A stretch of 64,000 nucleotides of DNA from Burkholderia vietnamiensis LMG 10929 (GTDB lineage Bacteria; Pseudomonadota; Gammaproteobacteria; Burkholderiales; Burkholderiaceae): contig NZ_CP009631.1 of assembly GCF_000959445.1 (NCBI RefSeq), forward strand, positions 1,798,001 through 1,862,000, read 5' to 3'. Made by a program: the position numbers and the translations under genes. Under the pieces are notes generated by a model, which saw only the letters and a list, made by a program, of their open reading frames with translations, was not told the origin of the DNA and did not search any database. Every line of letters begins with the position of its first letter. Position 1 is the first letter of the stretch. Positions 1-13,061 of the stretch are shown here, one piece after another.

Positions 1-2403
<2,403 letters not shown>

Positions 2404-2555
2404 TAACAAGTCTGCCTTGTAGATCGGCGCCGTGCGAAAGCACTGGCCGCGATCCAGAGCGACATGTTGTATTCTCGTGTGTGATACACACAACTCAAGA
2501 TTACTGCTTCTTCCCAGATTGGTTCTGTTGGCCACGCCAGCAGAACAACCCTCTT

Positions 2556-2670
2556 TGCCTGATGACCATAGCGAGTCGGTCCCACCCCTTCCCATCCCGA
2601 ACAGGACCGTGAAACGACTCTACGCCGATGATAGTGCGGATTCCCGTGTGAAAGTAGGTAATCGTCAGGC
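2556..2670 (+). rRNA. rrf: 5S ribosomal RNA
   Basis: The sequence starts TGCCTGATGACCATAGCGAG and ends GTAATCGTCAGGC, so the two ends pair to form helix I of 5S rRNA. The CCCATCCCGAAC loop near 2590-2601 is the conserved loop C region. About 115 nt, the normal length. It lies about 150 bases after 23S with no tRNA between them, and is followed directly by a strong intrinsic terminator, which closes the rrn operon. Confidence 0.97.
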
Positions 2671-2685
2671 TCCCTAAGCCAGGAA

Positions 2686-2711
2686 CCCCCGCCCGAAAGG
2701 CGGGGGTTTTT
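2686..2711 (+). terminator. rrn operon intrinsic terminator
   Basis: An 8-bp perfect GC stem (CCCCCGCC / GGCGGGGG) with a CGAAA loop is followed by five T residues. It starts 15 bases after the 5S 3' end, so it ends the ribosomal RNA transcript. Confidence 0.93.
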
Positions 2712-3138
2712 GCATTGGCGCGGCAGAAAGAGCACTCGGCCAGGTGCATCGGCTTTCGAATCGGCGGGATCGAACGAACCCAGTCGGTTTGCGATAGCTC
2801 GGTGATGTGCCCAGGACCGACTCGCTAGAAGCCACGCTGCTCACCAGGTTCACGACGAGTCGGCACATATCCCCTGATCGTCACGCTGCCGCGGAACTGC
2901 TCATCGCCGGAACGCGCGATGCATCAAGCTGGCGATATCTGCGATGCATGTCCGGCGGCCACGCGCCAACGATCTCCTACTGGGCGCCACAGCCCCGCAC
3001 GGCGATTATGGCAGTGACTATCGTCCCGCCAACCGCTGTCTCCCCATCGCCGGAGTGCCGTCATGCAATTTGATACGATGGAAATAGGATCGATGGTCGC
3101 TGCCATCGGCGTTACTTGAATCGAAACAGGGCGGGGCA
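2712..3138. other. intergenic stretch between rrn and cueR, no gene supported
   Basis: About 430 bases without a convincing gene. Short open frames exist on both strands, but none has a Shine-Dalgarno sequence, a recognisable family motif or codon use like the neighbours. The last 50 bases carry an inverted repeat described separately. It may be the scar of a lost metal-resistance gene, because cueR genes usually sit beside a copper ATPase gene, but nothing readable remains. Confidence 0.5.
3091..3108. promoter_or_regulatory. inverted repeat upstream of cueR, possible operator
   Basis: Six-base arms CGATGG and CCATCG are separated by TCGCTG, 30 bases upstream of the cueR start codon. MerR-family proteins bind dyads between stretched -35 and -10 elements. 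I cannot see clear promoter hexamers around this dyad, so the assignment to CueR is inference. Confidence 0.3.
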
Positions 3139-3543
3139 ATGAATATTGGCGAGACATCGCGTGAATCAGGCGTCAGCGCAAAGATGATCCGGTATTACGA
3201 GCAGGTCGGCCTTCTCGCTCCCAGCAAGCGGAGCGACGCCGGTTACAGGCTCTACGGTCCGGACGAAATCCATACACTGCGTTTCATCAGACAGGCGCGG
3301 CGGCTCGGCTTTCTCGTCGAGGATATCCGCAAGCTGCTGACGCTCTGGCAAGACCGGTCGCGGGCCAGTGCCGAGGTGAAGTCGATCGCGCTCGAACATG
3401 TGGCCGAGCTCGACAAACGCATCGCCGAATTGACCGACATGCGCGATACGCTCGCCGATCTGGCCGCGCACTGTCACGGTGACGGACGGCCAGAATGCCC
3501 GATTTTGGCGCGTCTGGCCGAACCGGTAGGCGAACCAGATTAG
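3139..3543 (+). CDS. cueR: CueR-type copper-responsive MerR regulator
   Basis: A 134-residue MerR-family DNA-binding activator. The N-terminal winged helix-turn-helix (about residues 1-70, starting MNIGETSRESGVSAKMIRYY) is followed by a dimerisation helix (about 75-110). The C-terminal metal loop HCHGDGRPECPI puts Cys112 and Cys120 at the positions of the two Cu(I) ligands of CueR, with the same seven-residue spacing. This loop separates CueR from zinc, mercury and redox sensors of the family. The start is the ATG after GGCGGGGC. No copper ATPase or chaperone gene flanks it, so within this window it is an orphan regulator between an rrn operon and a DUF3563 gene. Its targets must lie elsewhere or have been lost here. 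Confidence 0.9.
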   Translation: MNIGETSRESGVSAKMIRYYEQVGLLAPSKRSDAGYRLYGPDEIHTLRFIRQARRLGFLVEDIRKLLTLWQDRSRASAEVKSIALEHVAELDKRIAELTDMRDTLADLAAHCHGDGRPECPILARLAEPVGEPD

Positions 3544-3659
3544 TGCATGTCTTCCAGGCCGCGAAAGACCCAGAAGCTAATTCGTATAAAAATCAATGCA
3601 TTACGAAGGTTGCCTCACGTGCCATTCCAAATTGGAATGACAGCCATGCACGCATTTCA

Positions 3660-3688
3660 CTGGCAACTTGGTGCAGCCTCGCTATAAT
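3660..3688 (+). promoter_or_regulatory. putative sigma-70 promoter of the DUF3563 gene
   Basis: A perfect -10 element TATAAT lies at 3683-3688, preceded at 17-bp spacing by CTGGCA (3660-3665), a partial match to TTGACA. It is the only strong hexamer pair in the intergenic space and points at the DUF3563 gene, which starts about 70 bases downstream. Confidence 0.55.
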
Positions 3689-3758
3689 CCGGGATAACCC
3701 TATACGGGAAATCCCTGAATCTCGATTCGCCAGGGGTCCCCCTTCCTTGGAGAACATC

Positions 3759-3905
3759 ATGATCGCCTACATCGTTGAAAAGCTGAGCAACTGGTTCGAA
3801 ACCGCCGAGCGCGAGCGCCGCGAAGCTTACCTGGCTACCTCGTCGGACATCGTCCAGCTCGAGAGCCGCATCCGTTCGCTCGAAACGAACGGCTACTCGC
3901 TGTAA
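3759..3905 (+). CDS. DUF3563 family small protein
   Basis: A 48-residue protein starting MIAYIVEKLSNWFETAERER and ending LETNGYSL. This matches the short DUF3563 family found mainly in Burkholderia and relatives; its biochemical role is not known. It is an amphipathic, mostly helical peptide without a signal or membrane segment. The start is well set: GGAGA lies 5 bases before the ATG, a TATAAT promoter lies upstream, and a strong terminator follows 40 bases after the stop. It is therefore a dedicated monocistronic unit. A longer in-frame extension upstream lacks a ribosome site and is not used. Confidence 0.88.
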   Translation: MIAYIVEKLSNWFETAERERREAYLATSSDIVQLESRIRSLETNGYSL

Positions 3906-3947
3906 TCGAAGCAGTTGTCCGGTGCCGCGTGGCGCCGAATGAAAAGC

Positions 3948-3980
3948 AAGCCCCGTATTGACGGGGCTTTGTCTTTTTTG
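3948..3980 (+). terminator. intrinsic terminator after the DUF3563 gene
   Basis: Perfect 9-bp stem AAGCCCCGT / ACGGGGCTT with an ATTG loop, then TTGTCTTTTTT. It closes the monocistronic DUF3563 transcript. Confidence 0.9.
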
Positions 3981-4050
3981 CGCCGCGGATCTGGCGGAAT
4001 CGTCAGCGGGGCGCTATGGTATGGACCTGCTTTTCACCGGAAAAACGATC

Positions 4051-4395
4051 ATGCGCTGGCATCCTGATGTGCGTCACCTTGCTTCCCGCGCGCGTCTCGG
4101 TCTGGGCGCTGCGGTGCTCATCCATGCGGTGGCCGCCGGCGCCGCCGCTTCGTCTGCATCCCAGGCGTTGATTCTCGACACGCAACGCGGAATCGTCGAT
4201 GGCAAGGGTGGCCTGGTGCTGCAAACGGCGCCGCTGTCGTCGGAGCCGATCGTCGAGCCCGCCGGCATACGCGCGCCGGCAGGACAAGGCGCGAATTCGT
4301 CGGTGCCGCTATTCGTTGCGCCCTATATCAACGTGCCCGGCTGGAACGTCGGGCCGGCGAATCAGCCGCGCCCGGCGCCGAGACCGCAGCCCTGA
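4051..4395 (+). CDS. small exported protein, unknown function
   Basis: A 114-residue protein if translation starts at MRWHPDVRHLASRARLG; an ATG 30 bases upstream (4021) is an alternative. Neither start has a good Shine-Dalgarno sequence. The N-terminus has basic residues, then a hydrophobic alanine-rich stretch ending near AAGAAASSASQA, which reads as a Sec signal peptide. The rest is rich in Gly, Pro and Ala and ends NQPRPAPRPQP, suggesting a mostly disordered periplasmic protein. No family is recognised. It converges on rlmJ, with only 15 bases between the two stop codons, so the two 3' ends may share terminator functions. Confidence 0.6.
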   Translation: MRWHPDVRHLASRARLGLGAAVLIHAVAAGAAASSASQALILDTQRGIVDGKGGLVLQTAPLSSEPIVEPAGIRAPAGQGANSSVPLFVAPYINVPGWNVGPANQPRPAPRPQP

Positions 4396-4410
4396 GGGCG
4401 GCCCACGCGT

Positions 4411-5256
4411 TCAATTGCCGCGGTGTTCGATCTGATACCGCGCGCCACTGTCCTGTCCCAGGCGTTCGACGAGATACGGCAGCACTTCTTTCATGCTTTG
4501 CGCGAGCGTGTACGGCGGATTCAGGATGAACATCCCGCTGCCGTACAGGCCGAGTCCGTCCGCGGGCGGGTTCGACACCGTCAACGTCAAATGCAGCCAA
4601 TTGTTCGGCTGCAGACGCTTGAGCTGTTCCGGAAAACGCTGCGACTCCATTCTCGCAACCTGCGGGTACCAGATCGCGTAACAACCGGTCGCGAAGCGCT
4701 TCAGGCATTCCGTCACGCAGCTGATGGTGCGCGCGTAGTCCTTCTTGTCCTCGTAGGACGGATCGATCAACACGAGCGCCCGTCGCGGCGGCGGCGGCAG
4801 CAGCGCCTTGATGCCCTCGAAACCGTCGCCGGCGAAGATCATCGCGCGACGCCCCGCATCGCGGAAGTTGTGACGCAACACGTCGATCTCCGTCGTGTGC
4901 ATTTCGAACAGGCGCATCCGGTCCTGGTCGCGCATCAGTCGCCACGCGAGATACGGCGAGCCGGGGTAGTAGTGCAGTTCGCCGTCGGCGTTCAGTGCGC
5001 GCACTTCGTCGATGTAGTCGCTCAGCGCCTCCGGTACGCCCTTGTCGTTCCACAGCGGGCCGATGCCGGTGTCGAATTCCCCCGTCTTGGCCGCATAGCC
5101 GTCGCGCAGCGAATACACGCCGGCGCCGGCATGGGTGTCGACGTACCAGTACGACTTGTCCTTCTTGTTCAGATAGCGCAGCAGCTGGACGACGACGGTG
5201 TGCTTGAGCACGTCCGCGTGGTTGCCTGCGTGAAAACCGTGACGATAGCTGAGCAT
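4411..5256 (-). CDS. rlmJ: 23S rRNA (adenine(2030)-N6)-methyltransferase RlmJ
   Basis: A 281-residue SAM-dependent methyltransferase that modifies A2030 of 23S rRNA in the cytoplasm. The N-terminus MLSYRHGFHAGNHADVLKH is the signature of RlmJ and contributes to SAM binding. The catalytic N6-adenine motif reads DPSYE (in LIDPSYEDKKDY, about residues 153-164), with Ser in place of the second Pro of the common DPPY form. The spacing to the C-terminal end agrees with full length for the family. It is a stand-alone gene on the minus strand between a small exported protein (convergent) and an aldo/keto reductase gene encoded on the same strand upstream. Confidence 0.95.
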   Translation of the reverse strand: MLSYRHGFHAGNHADVLKHTVVVQLLRYLNKKDKSYWYVDTHAGAGVYSLRDGYAAKTGEFDTGIGPLWNDKGVPEALSDYIDEVRALNADGELHYYPGSPYLAWRLMRDQDRMRLFEMHTTEIDVLRHNFRDAGRRAMIFAGDGFEGIKALLPPPPRRALVLIDPSYEDKKDYARTISCVTECLKRFATGCYAIWYPQVARMESQRFPEQLKRLQPNNWLHLTLTVSNPPADGLGLYGSGMFILNPPYTLAQSMKEVLPYLVERLGQDSGARYQIEHRGN

Positions 5257-5367
5257 GACGAGCTGCCTGGAACGAGAGATGAATCGATGAAAGCGTGCGG
5301 TCGCGCGCGACGGTCGGGTCGCGCGCCGATGCGGCCGCGTATTGTACGCGACTGCACGTGAGTCGCC

Positions 5368-6339
5368 TTACTCGTATGCGTCGCCGACGACGTCGTCGAT
5401 GCGTTGCTTGAGCTCCGGCGTGAGCTTCGTCGCGACCTCGACGGCGCGCATGTTGTCGCCGATTTGCTCGAGCCGCGACGCCCCCGTAATGACCGAGCTC
5501 ACGCGCGGATTCGCGAGCACCCATGCAATCGCCAGCTGCGCGGTGCTGCATCCGAGTTCCGCCGCGATGTCGCCGAGCCGCTCGACCACCTCGTTGCGAG
5601 CGCGGTCCGTGAGCCGCTCGCGCAGCCAGTCGTAGCCGTGCAGCTCGGCGCGGCTGCCCGGCGGCACGCCGTTGCGGTACTTGCCGGTGAGCAGGCCCGA
5701 TGCCAGCGGGCTCCAGGTCGTCAGCCCGAGCCCGCAGTCGTCGTAGAGCCGCGCATATTCCTGCTCGACCCGCGTGCGATGAAACAGGTTGTATTGCGGT
5801 TGCTCGACCACCGGCTTGTGCAGATGATGGCGCTCGGCGATTTCATACGCGGCGCGGATGTCGTCGGCATTCCATTCGGAGGTGCCCCAATACAGCGCCT
5901 TGCCGCGCACGATCATGTCGCTCATCGCCCAGACGGTCTCCTCGATCGGCGTGTTCGGGTCCGGCCGATGGCAGTAGACGAGATCGACGTAGTCGAGCTG
6001 CAGCCGCCGCAGCGAGCCGTCGATCGCATTCAGCAGGTACTTGCGGTTCAGCGTGTGGTACTGATTCGGCGCTTCCGCGAGGCCCCAGAAGAACTTCGTC
6101 GACACGAGGTAACTGACGCGCGGCCAGCCGAGCGACTTGAGCGCCTGGCCCATGATCTCCTCGGATTTCCCGCCCGCATAAACTTCCGCGTTGTCGAAGA
6201 AATTGACGCCGGCATCGCGCGCCGCTGCGAGACATTCGCGGGCCGCCCGCTGATCCACCTGATTGCCGTAGGTCACCCACGAGCCGAGCGACAGTTCGCT
6301 GATCTGCAGGCCGGAGCGGCCGAGCCGTCGATAGTGCAT
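5368..6339 (-). CDS. aldo/keto reductase (KCNAB/YghZ-like)
   Basis: A 323-residue NADPH-dependent TIM-barrel oxidoreductase. The catalytic tetrad is visible as Asp49 and Tyr54 (in [11 protein letters not shown]), Lys82 (STKFFWG) and His124 (VYCHRPD). The [21 protein letters not shown] start and the [20 protein letters not shown] region near the C-terminus are typical of the voltage-gated potassium channel beta-subunit-like branch, which in bacteria reduces methylglyoxal and other aldehydes. The physiological substrate cannot be read from sequence. It is divergent from the 3-hydroxybutyrate dehydrogenase gene, with about 160 bases between start codons. Confidence 0.92.
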   Translation of the reverse strand: MHYRRLGRSGLQISELSLGSWVTYGNQVDQRAARECLAAARDAGVNFFDNAEVYAGGKSEEIMGQALKSLGWPRVSYLVSTKFFWGLAEAPNQYHTLNRKYLLNAIDGSLRRLQLDYVDLVYCHRPDPNTPIEETVWAMSDMIVRGKALYWGTSEWNADDIRAAYEIAERHHLHKPVVEQPQYNLFHRTRVEQEYARLYDDCGLGLTTWSPLASGLLTGKYRNGVPPGSRAELHGYDWLRERLTDRARNEVVERLGDIAAELGCSTAQLAIAWVLANPRVSSVITGASRLEQIGDNMRAVEVATKLTPELKQRIDDVVGDAYE

Positions 6340-6501
6340 ACCAACCTCCGCGAGTCGTAACCGACCTTAAGCTTAGGCGTTTTGCGCGCGAACGGCGGGA
6401 CCGATCGTGCACAATAGCGGCTGGCTCGCCCGCACGGACAGGCTATGACGGCTGCTGCTGCGGCGCGCGATTTTTCGAACGGGTAACGTAAGGAGACGGA
6501 C

Positions 6502-7290
6502 ATGGCAGCAGACCTGAATGGCAAGACCGCAGTCGTCACGGGCGCCGCGAGCGGCATCGGCAAGGAAATCGCGCTGGAGCTGGCGAAGGCCGGCGCGGCC
6601 GTCGCGATCGCCGACCTGAACCAGGACGGCGCGAACGCGGTGGCCGACGAGATCAACAAGGCCGGCGGCAAGGCGATCGGCGTCGCGATGGACGTCACCA
6701 GCGAGGACGCGGTGAACAGCGGCATCGACAAGGTCGCCGAGACGTTCGGCTCGGTCGACATCCTGGTGTCGAACGCGGGCATCCAGATCGTCAACCCGAT
6801 CGAGAACTACTCGTTCGCCGACTGGAAGAAGATGCAGGCGATTCACGTCGACGGCGCGTTCCTCACGACCAAGGCTGCGCTCAAGCACATGTACAAGGAC
6901 GACCGCGGCGGCGTCGTGATCTACATGGGCTCGGTGCACTCGCACGAGGCGTCGCCGCTGAAGTCGGCGTACGTGACGGCCAAGCATGGGCTGCTGGGGC
7001 TCGCGCGCGTGCTGGCGAAGGAGGGCGCGAAGCACAACGTGCGCTCGCATGTGGTGTGTCCGGGCTTCGTGCGCACGCCGCTGGTCGACAAGCAGATTCC
7101 GGAGCAGGCGAAGGAGCTCGGCATCAGCGAGGAAGAAGTGGTGAAGAAGGTGATGCTCGGCAACACGGTGGACGGCGTGTTCACGACGGTGCAGGACGTC
7201 GCGCAGACGGTGCTGTTCCTGTCGGCGTTCCCGAGCGCCGCGCTCACCGGCCAGTCGTTCGTCGTCAGTCACGGCTGGTTCATGCAGTGA
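6502..7290 (+). CDS. bdhA: 3-hydroxybutyrate dehydrogenase
   Basis: A 262-residue short-chain dehydrogenase that oxidises D-3-hydroxybutyrate to acetoacetate with NAD, the step after breakdown of poly-hydroxybutyrate stores. The Rossmann glycine motif TGAASGIG is at 13-20, NAG at 91-93, and the catalytic triad is Ser144, Tyr157 and Lys161 (YVTAK). The sequence [20 protein letters not shown] and the C-terminal [11 protein letters not shown] end are characteristic of the HBDH subfamily rather than of generic SDRs. The ATG has an AAGGAGA ribosome site 6 bases upstream. It is convergent with the aminotransferase gene and shares a bidirectional terminator with it. Confidence 0.93.
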   Translation: MAADLNGKTAVVTGAASGIGKEIALELAKAGAAVAIADLNQDGANAVADEINKAGGKAIGVAMDVTSEDAVNSGIDKVAETFGSVDILVSNAGIQIVNPIENYSFADWKKMQAIHVDGAFLTTKAALKHMYKDDRGGVVIYMGSVHSHEASPLKSAYVTAKHGLLGLARVLAKEGAKHNVRSHVVCPGFVRTPLVDKQIPEQAKELGISEEEVVKKVMLGNTVDGVFTTVQDVAQTVLFLSAFPSAALTGQSFVVSHGWFMQ

Positions 7291-7357
7291 CGTGGCGGCC
7301 GCCACTGCGCGGGCCGTCGCGGCGCTCTCGCGCGCAGCGCATATGCAACGGCACAAA

Positions 7358-7383
7358 AAAACGCGCTCCATGGAGCGCGTTTT
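7358..7383. terminator. bidirectional terminator between bdhA and tyrB
   Basis: A near-uninterrupted palindrome of 13-bp arms centred on CCATGG (arms AAAACGCGCTCCA and TGGAGCGCGTTTT), with extra A residues on its left. Transcripts from both sides would end in a hairpin plus U-run, fitting the convergent gene pair. Confidence 0.88.
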
Positions 7384-7439
7384 GCGTTTCGGCGCAGTCG
7401 GCAGCAGGCGGCGATGACGGCCGCCTTGCCGCCGCCGAC

Positions 7440-8639
7440 TTACTTCAGCACCGCGGCGATGGCGTTCGCGACCGCGTCGAGGTTGCGCGTATTCAGCGCA
7501 GCCACGCAGATCCGGCCGGTGCCGACCGCGTAGATGCCGAATTCTTCGCGCAGACGATCGACTTGCGCCGACGTCAGCCCCGAATACGAGAACATCCCGC
7601 GTTGCGCGTTGATGAAGCTGAAGTCGCGCTCGACGCCGCTCGCCTTCAGGCGCTCGACGAGGCCGTTGCGCATCGCGCGGATGCGGTCGCGCATTTCGCC
7701 CAGTTCCTGCACCCACGATGCATGCAGTTCCGGCGATGCGAGCACCGCTGCGACGACGGCGCCGCCATGGGTCGGCGGGTTCGAGTAGTTGGTGCGGATC
7801 ACGCGCTTGAGCTGCGACAGCACGCGCGTCGCTTCTTCCTTGCTCGACGTGATGATCGACAGCGCGCCGACGCGCTCGCCGTACAGCGAGAACGACTTCG
7901 AGAACGACGACGACACGAACGCGTTCAGGTCGGCGGCTGCGAACAGGCGCACGGCAGCCGCATCGGCGTCGATGCCGTCGCCGAAGCCTTGATACGCGAT
8001 GTCGAGGAACGGCACGAGGTTGCGCGCCTTGACGACGTCGACGACCTGCTGCCATTGCGCTTCGGTCAGATCCACGCCGGTCGGGTTGTGGCAGCACGCA
8101 TGCAGCACGACGATCGTGCCGGCCGCATAGCCGTTGAGCGCCGCCAGCATCGCTTCGAAGTTCACGCCGTGGGTCGCCGCGTCGTAGTACGGATATGCGA
8201 CGACTTCGAAGCCGGCCGCTTCGAACAGCGCGCGGTGGTTTTCCCAGCTCGGATCGCTGATCGCGACCTTCACGTTCGGGTTCACGGTGCGCAGGAAATC
8301 GGCGCCGATCTTCAGCGCGCCCGTGCCGCCCAGCGCCTGCGCGGTGACCACGCGGCCTGCGGCGATCAGCGGCGAATCGTTGCCGAGCAGCAGCTTCTGC
8401 ACGGCGGCGTCGTACGCGGCGATCCCGTCGATCGGCAGGTAACCGCGCGGCAGGCCCGCGTCGACACGCGCCTTCTCCGCTTCGCGAACCGCGCGCAGCA
8501 GCGGAATCTTGCCTTCTTCGTTCGTGTACACACCGACGCCGAGGTTGACCTTGGTCGGACGCGTATCGGCGTTGAAGGCTTCGTTCAGGCCCAGGATCGG
8601 GTCGCGGGGAGCAAGCTGGACAGCGGAGAAGAGCGACAT
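7440..8639 (-). CDS. tyrB: aromatic amino acid aminotransferase
   Basis: A 399-residue PLP-dependent class I aminotransferase of the aspartate/tyrosine family, cytoplasmic, interconverting aromatic amino acids (or aspartate) and their 2-oxo acids with 2-oxoglutarate. The Schiff-base lysine is Lys248 in SSSFSKSFSLYGERVG. Asn185 (HNPTG), Asp213 and Tyr216 (DIAYQGF) are the cofactor contacts. The start MSLFSAVQLAPRDPI matches the N-terminus of the family; an upstream in-frame extension of 43 codons has no homology and is rejected. TyrB and AspC cannot be separated with certainty by eye. Divergent from uvrB. Confidence 0.92.
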   Translation of the reverse strand: MSLFSAVQLAPRDPILGLNEAFNADTRPTKVNLGVGVYTNEEGKIPLLRAVREAEKARVDAGLPRGYLPIDGIAAYDAAVQKLLLGNDSPLIAAGRVVTAQALGGTGALKIGADFLRTVNPNVKVAISDPSWENHRALFEAAGFEVVAYPYYDAATHGVNFEAMLAALNGYAAGTIVVLHACCHNPTGVDLTEAQWQQVVDVVKARNLVPFLDIAYQGFGDGIDADAAAVRLFAAADLNAFVSSSFSKSFSLYGERVGALSIITSSKEEATRVLSQLKRVIRTNYSNPPTHGGAVVAAVLASPELHASWVQELGEMRDRIRAMRNGLVERLKASGVERDFSFINAQRGMFSYSGLTSAQVDRLREEFGIYAVGTGRICVAALNTRNLDAVANAIAAVLK

Positions 8640-8897
8640 GATGATTCGGCAGTAGTGAAAAGAGGGTCGGGCTTTCAGCCGGCGGGGCAGGCGCGGCGGA
8701 CCGCGCGCCTGCGGCACGGCGCCGGAAAGCGCAGCAGCCCGATATTGTAGCGAATTCACGCTGGCCACGGCGGCGATTGCAGCGCGTATCGCGATTTCGG
8801 ACCCGGTTGGCGCGACGCCGCTCGTCAGGAGCCGTCAGCGGCCCGCGGCGCCGCGAAGCGCTAGAATGTTTTTTTGCCCACGCTCCGGCCGCACTCC

Positions 8898-10991
<2,094 letters not shown>

Positions 10992-11122
10992 ATTCTTCTT
11001 CCTGACGTCTCTGAAATGCACCGAAACCTGTTGGTAACACCGTTGTAAGCCTTGTCGGATCAGGGGTTTACGCGGTGTCTCGTTTGTTCCGAAGCCGGTT
11101 CGGTGCTAAACTCCGCATGTAT

Positions 11123-11137
11123 TGAGAATAGTTCGCA
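11123..11137. promoter_or_regulatory. Fur-box-like site upstream of ftrA
   Basis: TGAGAATAGTTCGCA fits the 7-1-7 Fur dyad (TGATAAT-N-ATTATCA) at 10 of 14 positions and lies about 87 bases before the ftrA start codon. Read on the other strand it is TGCGAACTATTCTCA, very close to the bfd site (20537-20551) and the hemP site (15070-15084), which supports iron repression of the ftr operon. Confidence 0.6.
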
Positions 11138-11223
11138 TTAACGTTCTTCATTGCGTTAGTGTTCCTGGCGGACCCTCCGGGAGGACGGCCCGCCGCGTAC
11201 CAGGCAAATAACAAGGAGTGTCC

Positions 11224-11775
11224 ATGTTGGGTTCTTCGTTCATCCGCACGTCGGTTGCGGTAGCGGCGGCGCTTGCCGCGATGTCGGCCTCGGCGGCCGA
11301 GTACCCGATCGGCAAGCAGCAGATCCAGGGCGGCATGGAAATCGGCGCGGTGTATCTGCAGCCGATCACGATGGATCCGGAAGGGATGATGCGCAAGGCA
11401 TCGGATTCCGACATCCACCTCGAGGCCGACATTCACGCGGTCAAGAACAACCCGACCGGCTTCGCGGAAGGCGACTGGATGCCGTACCTGCAGGTCACGT
11501 ACAAGCTGACGAAGCAGGGCGACGCGAAGTGGAAGGCCGAAGGCGACCTGATGGGCATGGTCGCGAGCGACGGCCCGCACTACGGCGACAACGTGAAGCT
11601 GGCCGGCCCCGGCAAGTATCACCTGACGATGATCGTCAAGCCGCCGATGCAGTCCGGCCACATGGCGTTCGGCCGTCACGTCGACAAGGAAACGGGCGTG
11701 GGCGCGTGGTTCAAGCCGATCACGCTCGAATACGACTTCCCGTTCGCCGGCATCGGCAAGAAGGGCGGGTATTGA
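11224..11775 (+). CDS. ftrA: periplasmic iron-binding protein FtrA (P19/Tp34 family)
   Basis: A 183-residue exported protein: signal peptide MLGSSFIRTSVAVAAALAAM...ASA, then a mature domain starting AEYPIGKQQ. The Met- and His-rich metal motifs (PEGMMRKASDSDIHLEADIH, GPHYGDN, MQSGHMAFGRH) are those of the P19/Tp34 iron/copper-dependent periplasmic family (PF10634). It is the first gene of an ftrABCD ferrous-iron uptake operon as known in Bordetella, Brucella and B. cenocepacia. The start is set by AAGGAG five bases before the ATG; a GTG two codons earlier is less likely. Fur-type repression is suggested by the upstream box. Confidence 0.92.
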   Translation: MLGSSFIRTSVAVAAALAAMSASAAEYPIGKQQIQGGMEIGAVYLQPITMDPEGMMRKASDSDIHLEADIHAVKNNPTGFAEGDWMPYLQVTYKLTKQGDAKWKAEGDLMGMVASDGPHYGDNVKLAGPGKYHLTMIVKPPMQSGHMAFGRHVDKETGVGAWFKPITLEYDFPFAGIGKKGGY

Positions 11776-11828
11776 CCGGTGGCATCACGGACGGCGCGCC
11801 CGCGCGCCGTCGACGTAGAGAACCCAGA

Positions 11829-12161
11829 ATGAAATTTCCCCAGAAAATCGCCGCCGCAGCCGCCGCGCTGTGGCTCGCCGGCGCCGCGCATGCCGCAGAT
11901 CTGCCGACCTTCAAGCTCGAGATGACGGACGGCAAGCTCAACCCGGCCCGCATCGAAGTGCCGGCCGGCCAGCGCTTCAAGATCGAGATCCGCAATACGG
12001 GCAAGGGCGCCGCCGAATTCGAGAGCGTGCAGTTGCGCAAGGAGAAGGTGCTCGCGCCGGGCGCCGATTCGTTCGTGGTGGTCGCGCCGCTGTCGCCGGG
12101 CGAGTACAAGTTTTTCGACGATTTCCACCAGCAGGCGCAGGGCGTGATCGTCGCGAAGTAA
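11829..12161 (+). CDS. ftrB: periplasmic cupredoxin-like protein FtrB
   Basis: A 110-residue exported protein with signal peptide MKFPQKIAAAAAALWLAGAAHA and one cupredoxin-like beta-sandwich domain (FKLEMTDGKLNPARIEVPAG ... GEYKFFDDFHQQAQG). The Cys ligand of a type 1 blue-copper site is absent, as in the EfeO/FtrB group, which is thought to assist Fe(II) oxidation or delivery to the FTR1 permease rather than carry electrons through a classical copper site. It lies 53 bases after ftrA and 57 before ftrC on the same strand, so it is part of one operon. Role assigned by family and context. Confidence 0.88.
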   Translation: MKFPQKIAAAAAALWLAGAAHAADLPTFKLEMTDGKLNPARIEVPAGQRFKIEIRNTGKGAAEFESVQLRKEKVLAPGADSFVVVAPLSPGEYKFFDDFHQQAQGVIVAK

Positions 12162-12218
12162 TGCGTTTTATCTGATTGCGGGCATGCGAGTGCGTTGCCC
12201 GCGCGTCAGGAGGATTCA

Positions 12219-13061
12219 ATGGGTCAGATCTTGTTCATCGTGTGGCGAGAGAGCGTCGAAGCGCTGCTCGTCGTCGGCATCCTCTATGCGTGGCTGAAGA
12301 ACGGCGACGACGACGCGCGCCGCGGCCTGCCGTTTCTGTGGGCGGGCGTTGCCGTCGGGCTGCTGATGGCGGTCGGTCTCGGCGCCGCGCTCGTCGGCTT
12401 CACCGAAGTGCTGTCCGGCGACGCGCAGGATTACTTCCAGACCGCGATGGTGCTGATCGCGTGCGTGCTGATCGTGCAGATGGTGCTGTGGATGCGCCGG
12501 CACGGCCGCACGCTCAAGCGCGACATGGAGCAATCGTTGCAGCGCAGTACGCGCGACTCGAACTGGTGGGGCGTCGCGGTGCTGGTCGCACTCGCGATCG
12601 CGCGCGAAGGCAGCGAGACGGTGATTTTCCTGTACGGGCTCGGCTTCGGTCAGTCGGGGCATGTGGACGGCAGCCAGATGCTCGCGGTGCTGATCGGCCT
12701 CGGCCTCGCGTTCCTCACGTTCTATCTGCTGCAACTCGGCGGCAAGTACTTCTCGTGGCGGCATTTCTTCCGCGTCACCGAAGTGATGCTGCTGTTCCTC
12801 GGCGCCGGCCTGTTCCAGACCGGGGTCGACAAGCTGATCGACAAGGAGATCCTGCCGCTCGGCATCTCGCAGCTGTGGGATACGTCGGCGATTCTCGACG
12901 ATTCGGGCACGTTCGGCTCGCTGGTGGCGACGCTGACCGGCTATCGCGCGCATCCGGCGCTGACCAACCTGATCGCCTATGCGGTGTACTGGGCCGTGGT
13001 GTGGCTGCTGATGAAGCGCGCGAGCCGTCGCCCGGCCGTTCCCGCGGGTCGCGCAGCATGA
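12219..13061 (+). CDS. ftrC: FTR1-family high-affinity iron permease FtrC
   Basis: A 280-residue inner-membrane permease with about seven transmembrane helices. It carries both REXXE motifs of FTR1/EfeU permeases: RESVE near residue 9 (IVWRESVEALLVVG) and REGSE (IAREGSETVIFLYG), which bind iron during transport. CAGGAGG lies 7 bases before the chosen ATG (MGQILFIVWRES). The stop codon overlaps the ftrD start in an ATGA junction, a sign of translational coupling. Together with FtrA, FtrB and FtrD it forms the oxidation-coupled ferrous iron transporter. Confidence 0.95.
   Translation: MGQILFIVWRESVEALLVVGILYAWLKNGDDDARRGLPFLWAGVAVGLLMAVGLGAALVGFTEVLSGDAQDYFQTAMVLIACVLIVQMVLWMRRHGRTLKRDMEQSLQRSTRDSNWWGVAVLVALAIAREGSETVIFLYGLGFGQSGHVDGSQMLAVLIGLGLAFLTFYLLQLGGKYFSWRHFFRVTEVMLLFLGAGLFQTGVDKLIDKEILPLGISQLWDTSAILDDSGTFGSLVATLTGYRAHPALTNLIAYAVYWAVVWLLMKRASRRPAVPAGRAA

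Noticed and set aside
2924..3157. A minus-strand frame with a VTPMAATIDPISIVSN stretch faintly like the end of a copper ATPase.
   Set aside because: It overlaps the cueR start on the wrong strand, the resemblance is about a dozen residues, and nothing continues it; chance similarity is more likely.
8640..8897. Search for a LexA/SOS box before uvrB.
   Set aside because: No CTGT-N8-ACAG-like element could be found, so no SOS site is annotated.
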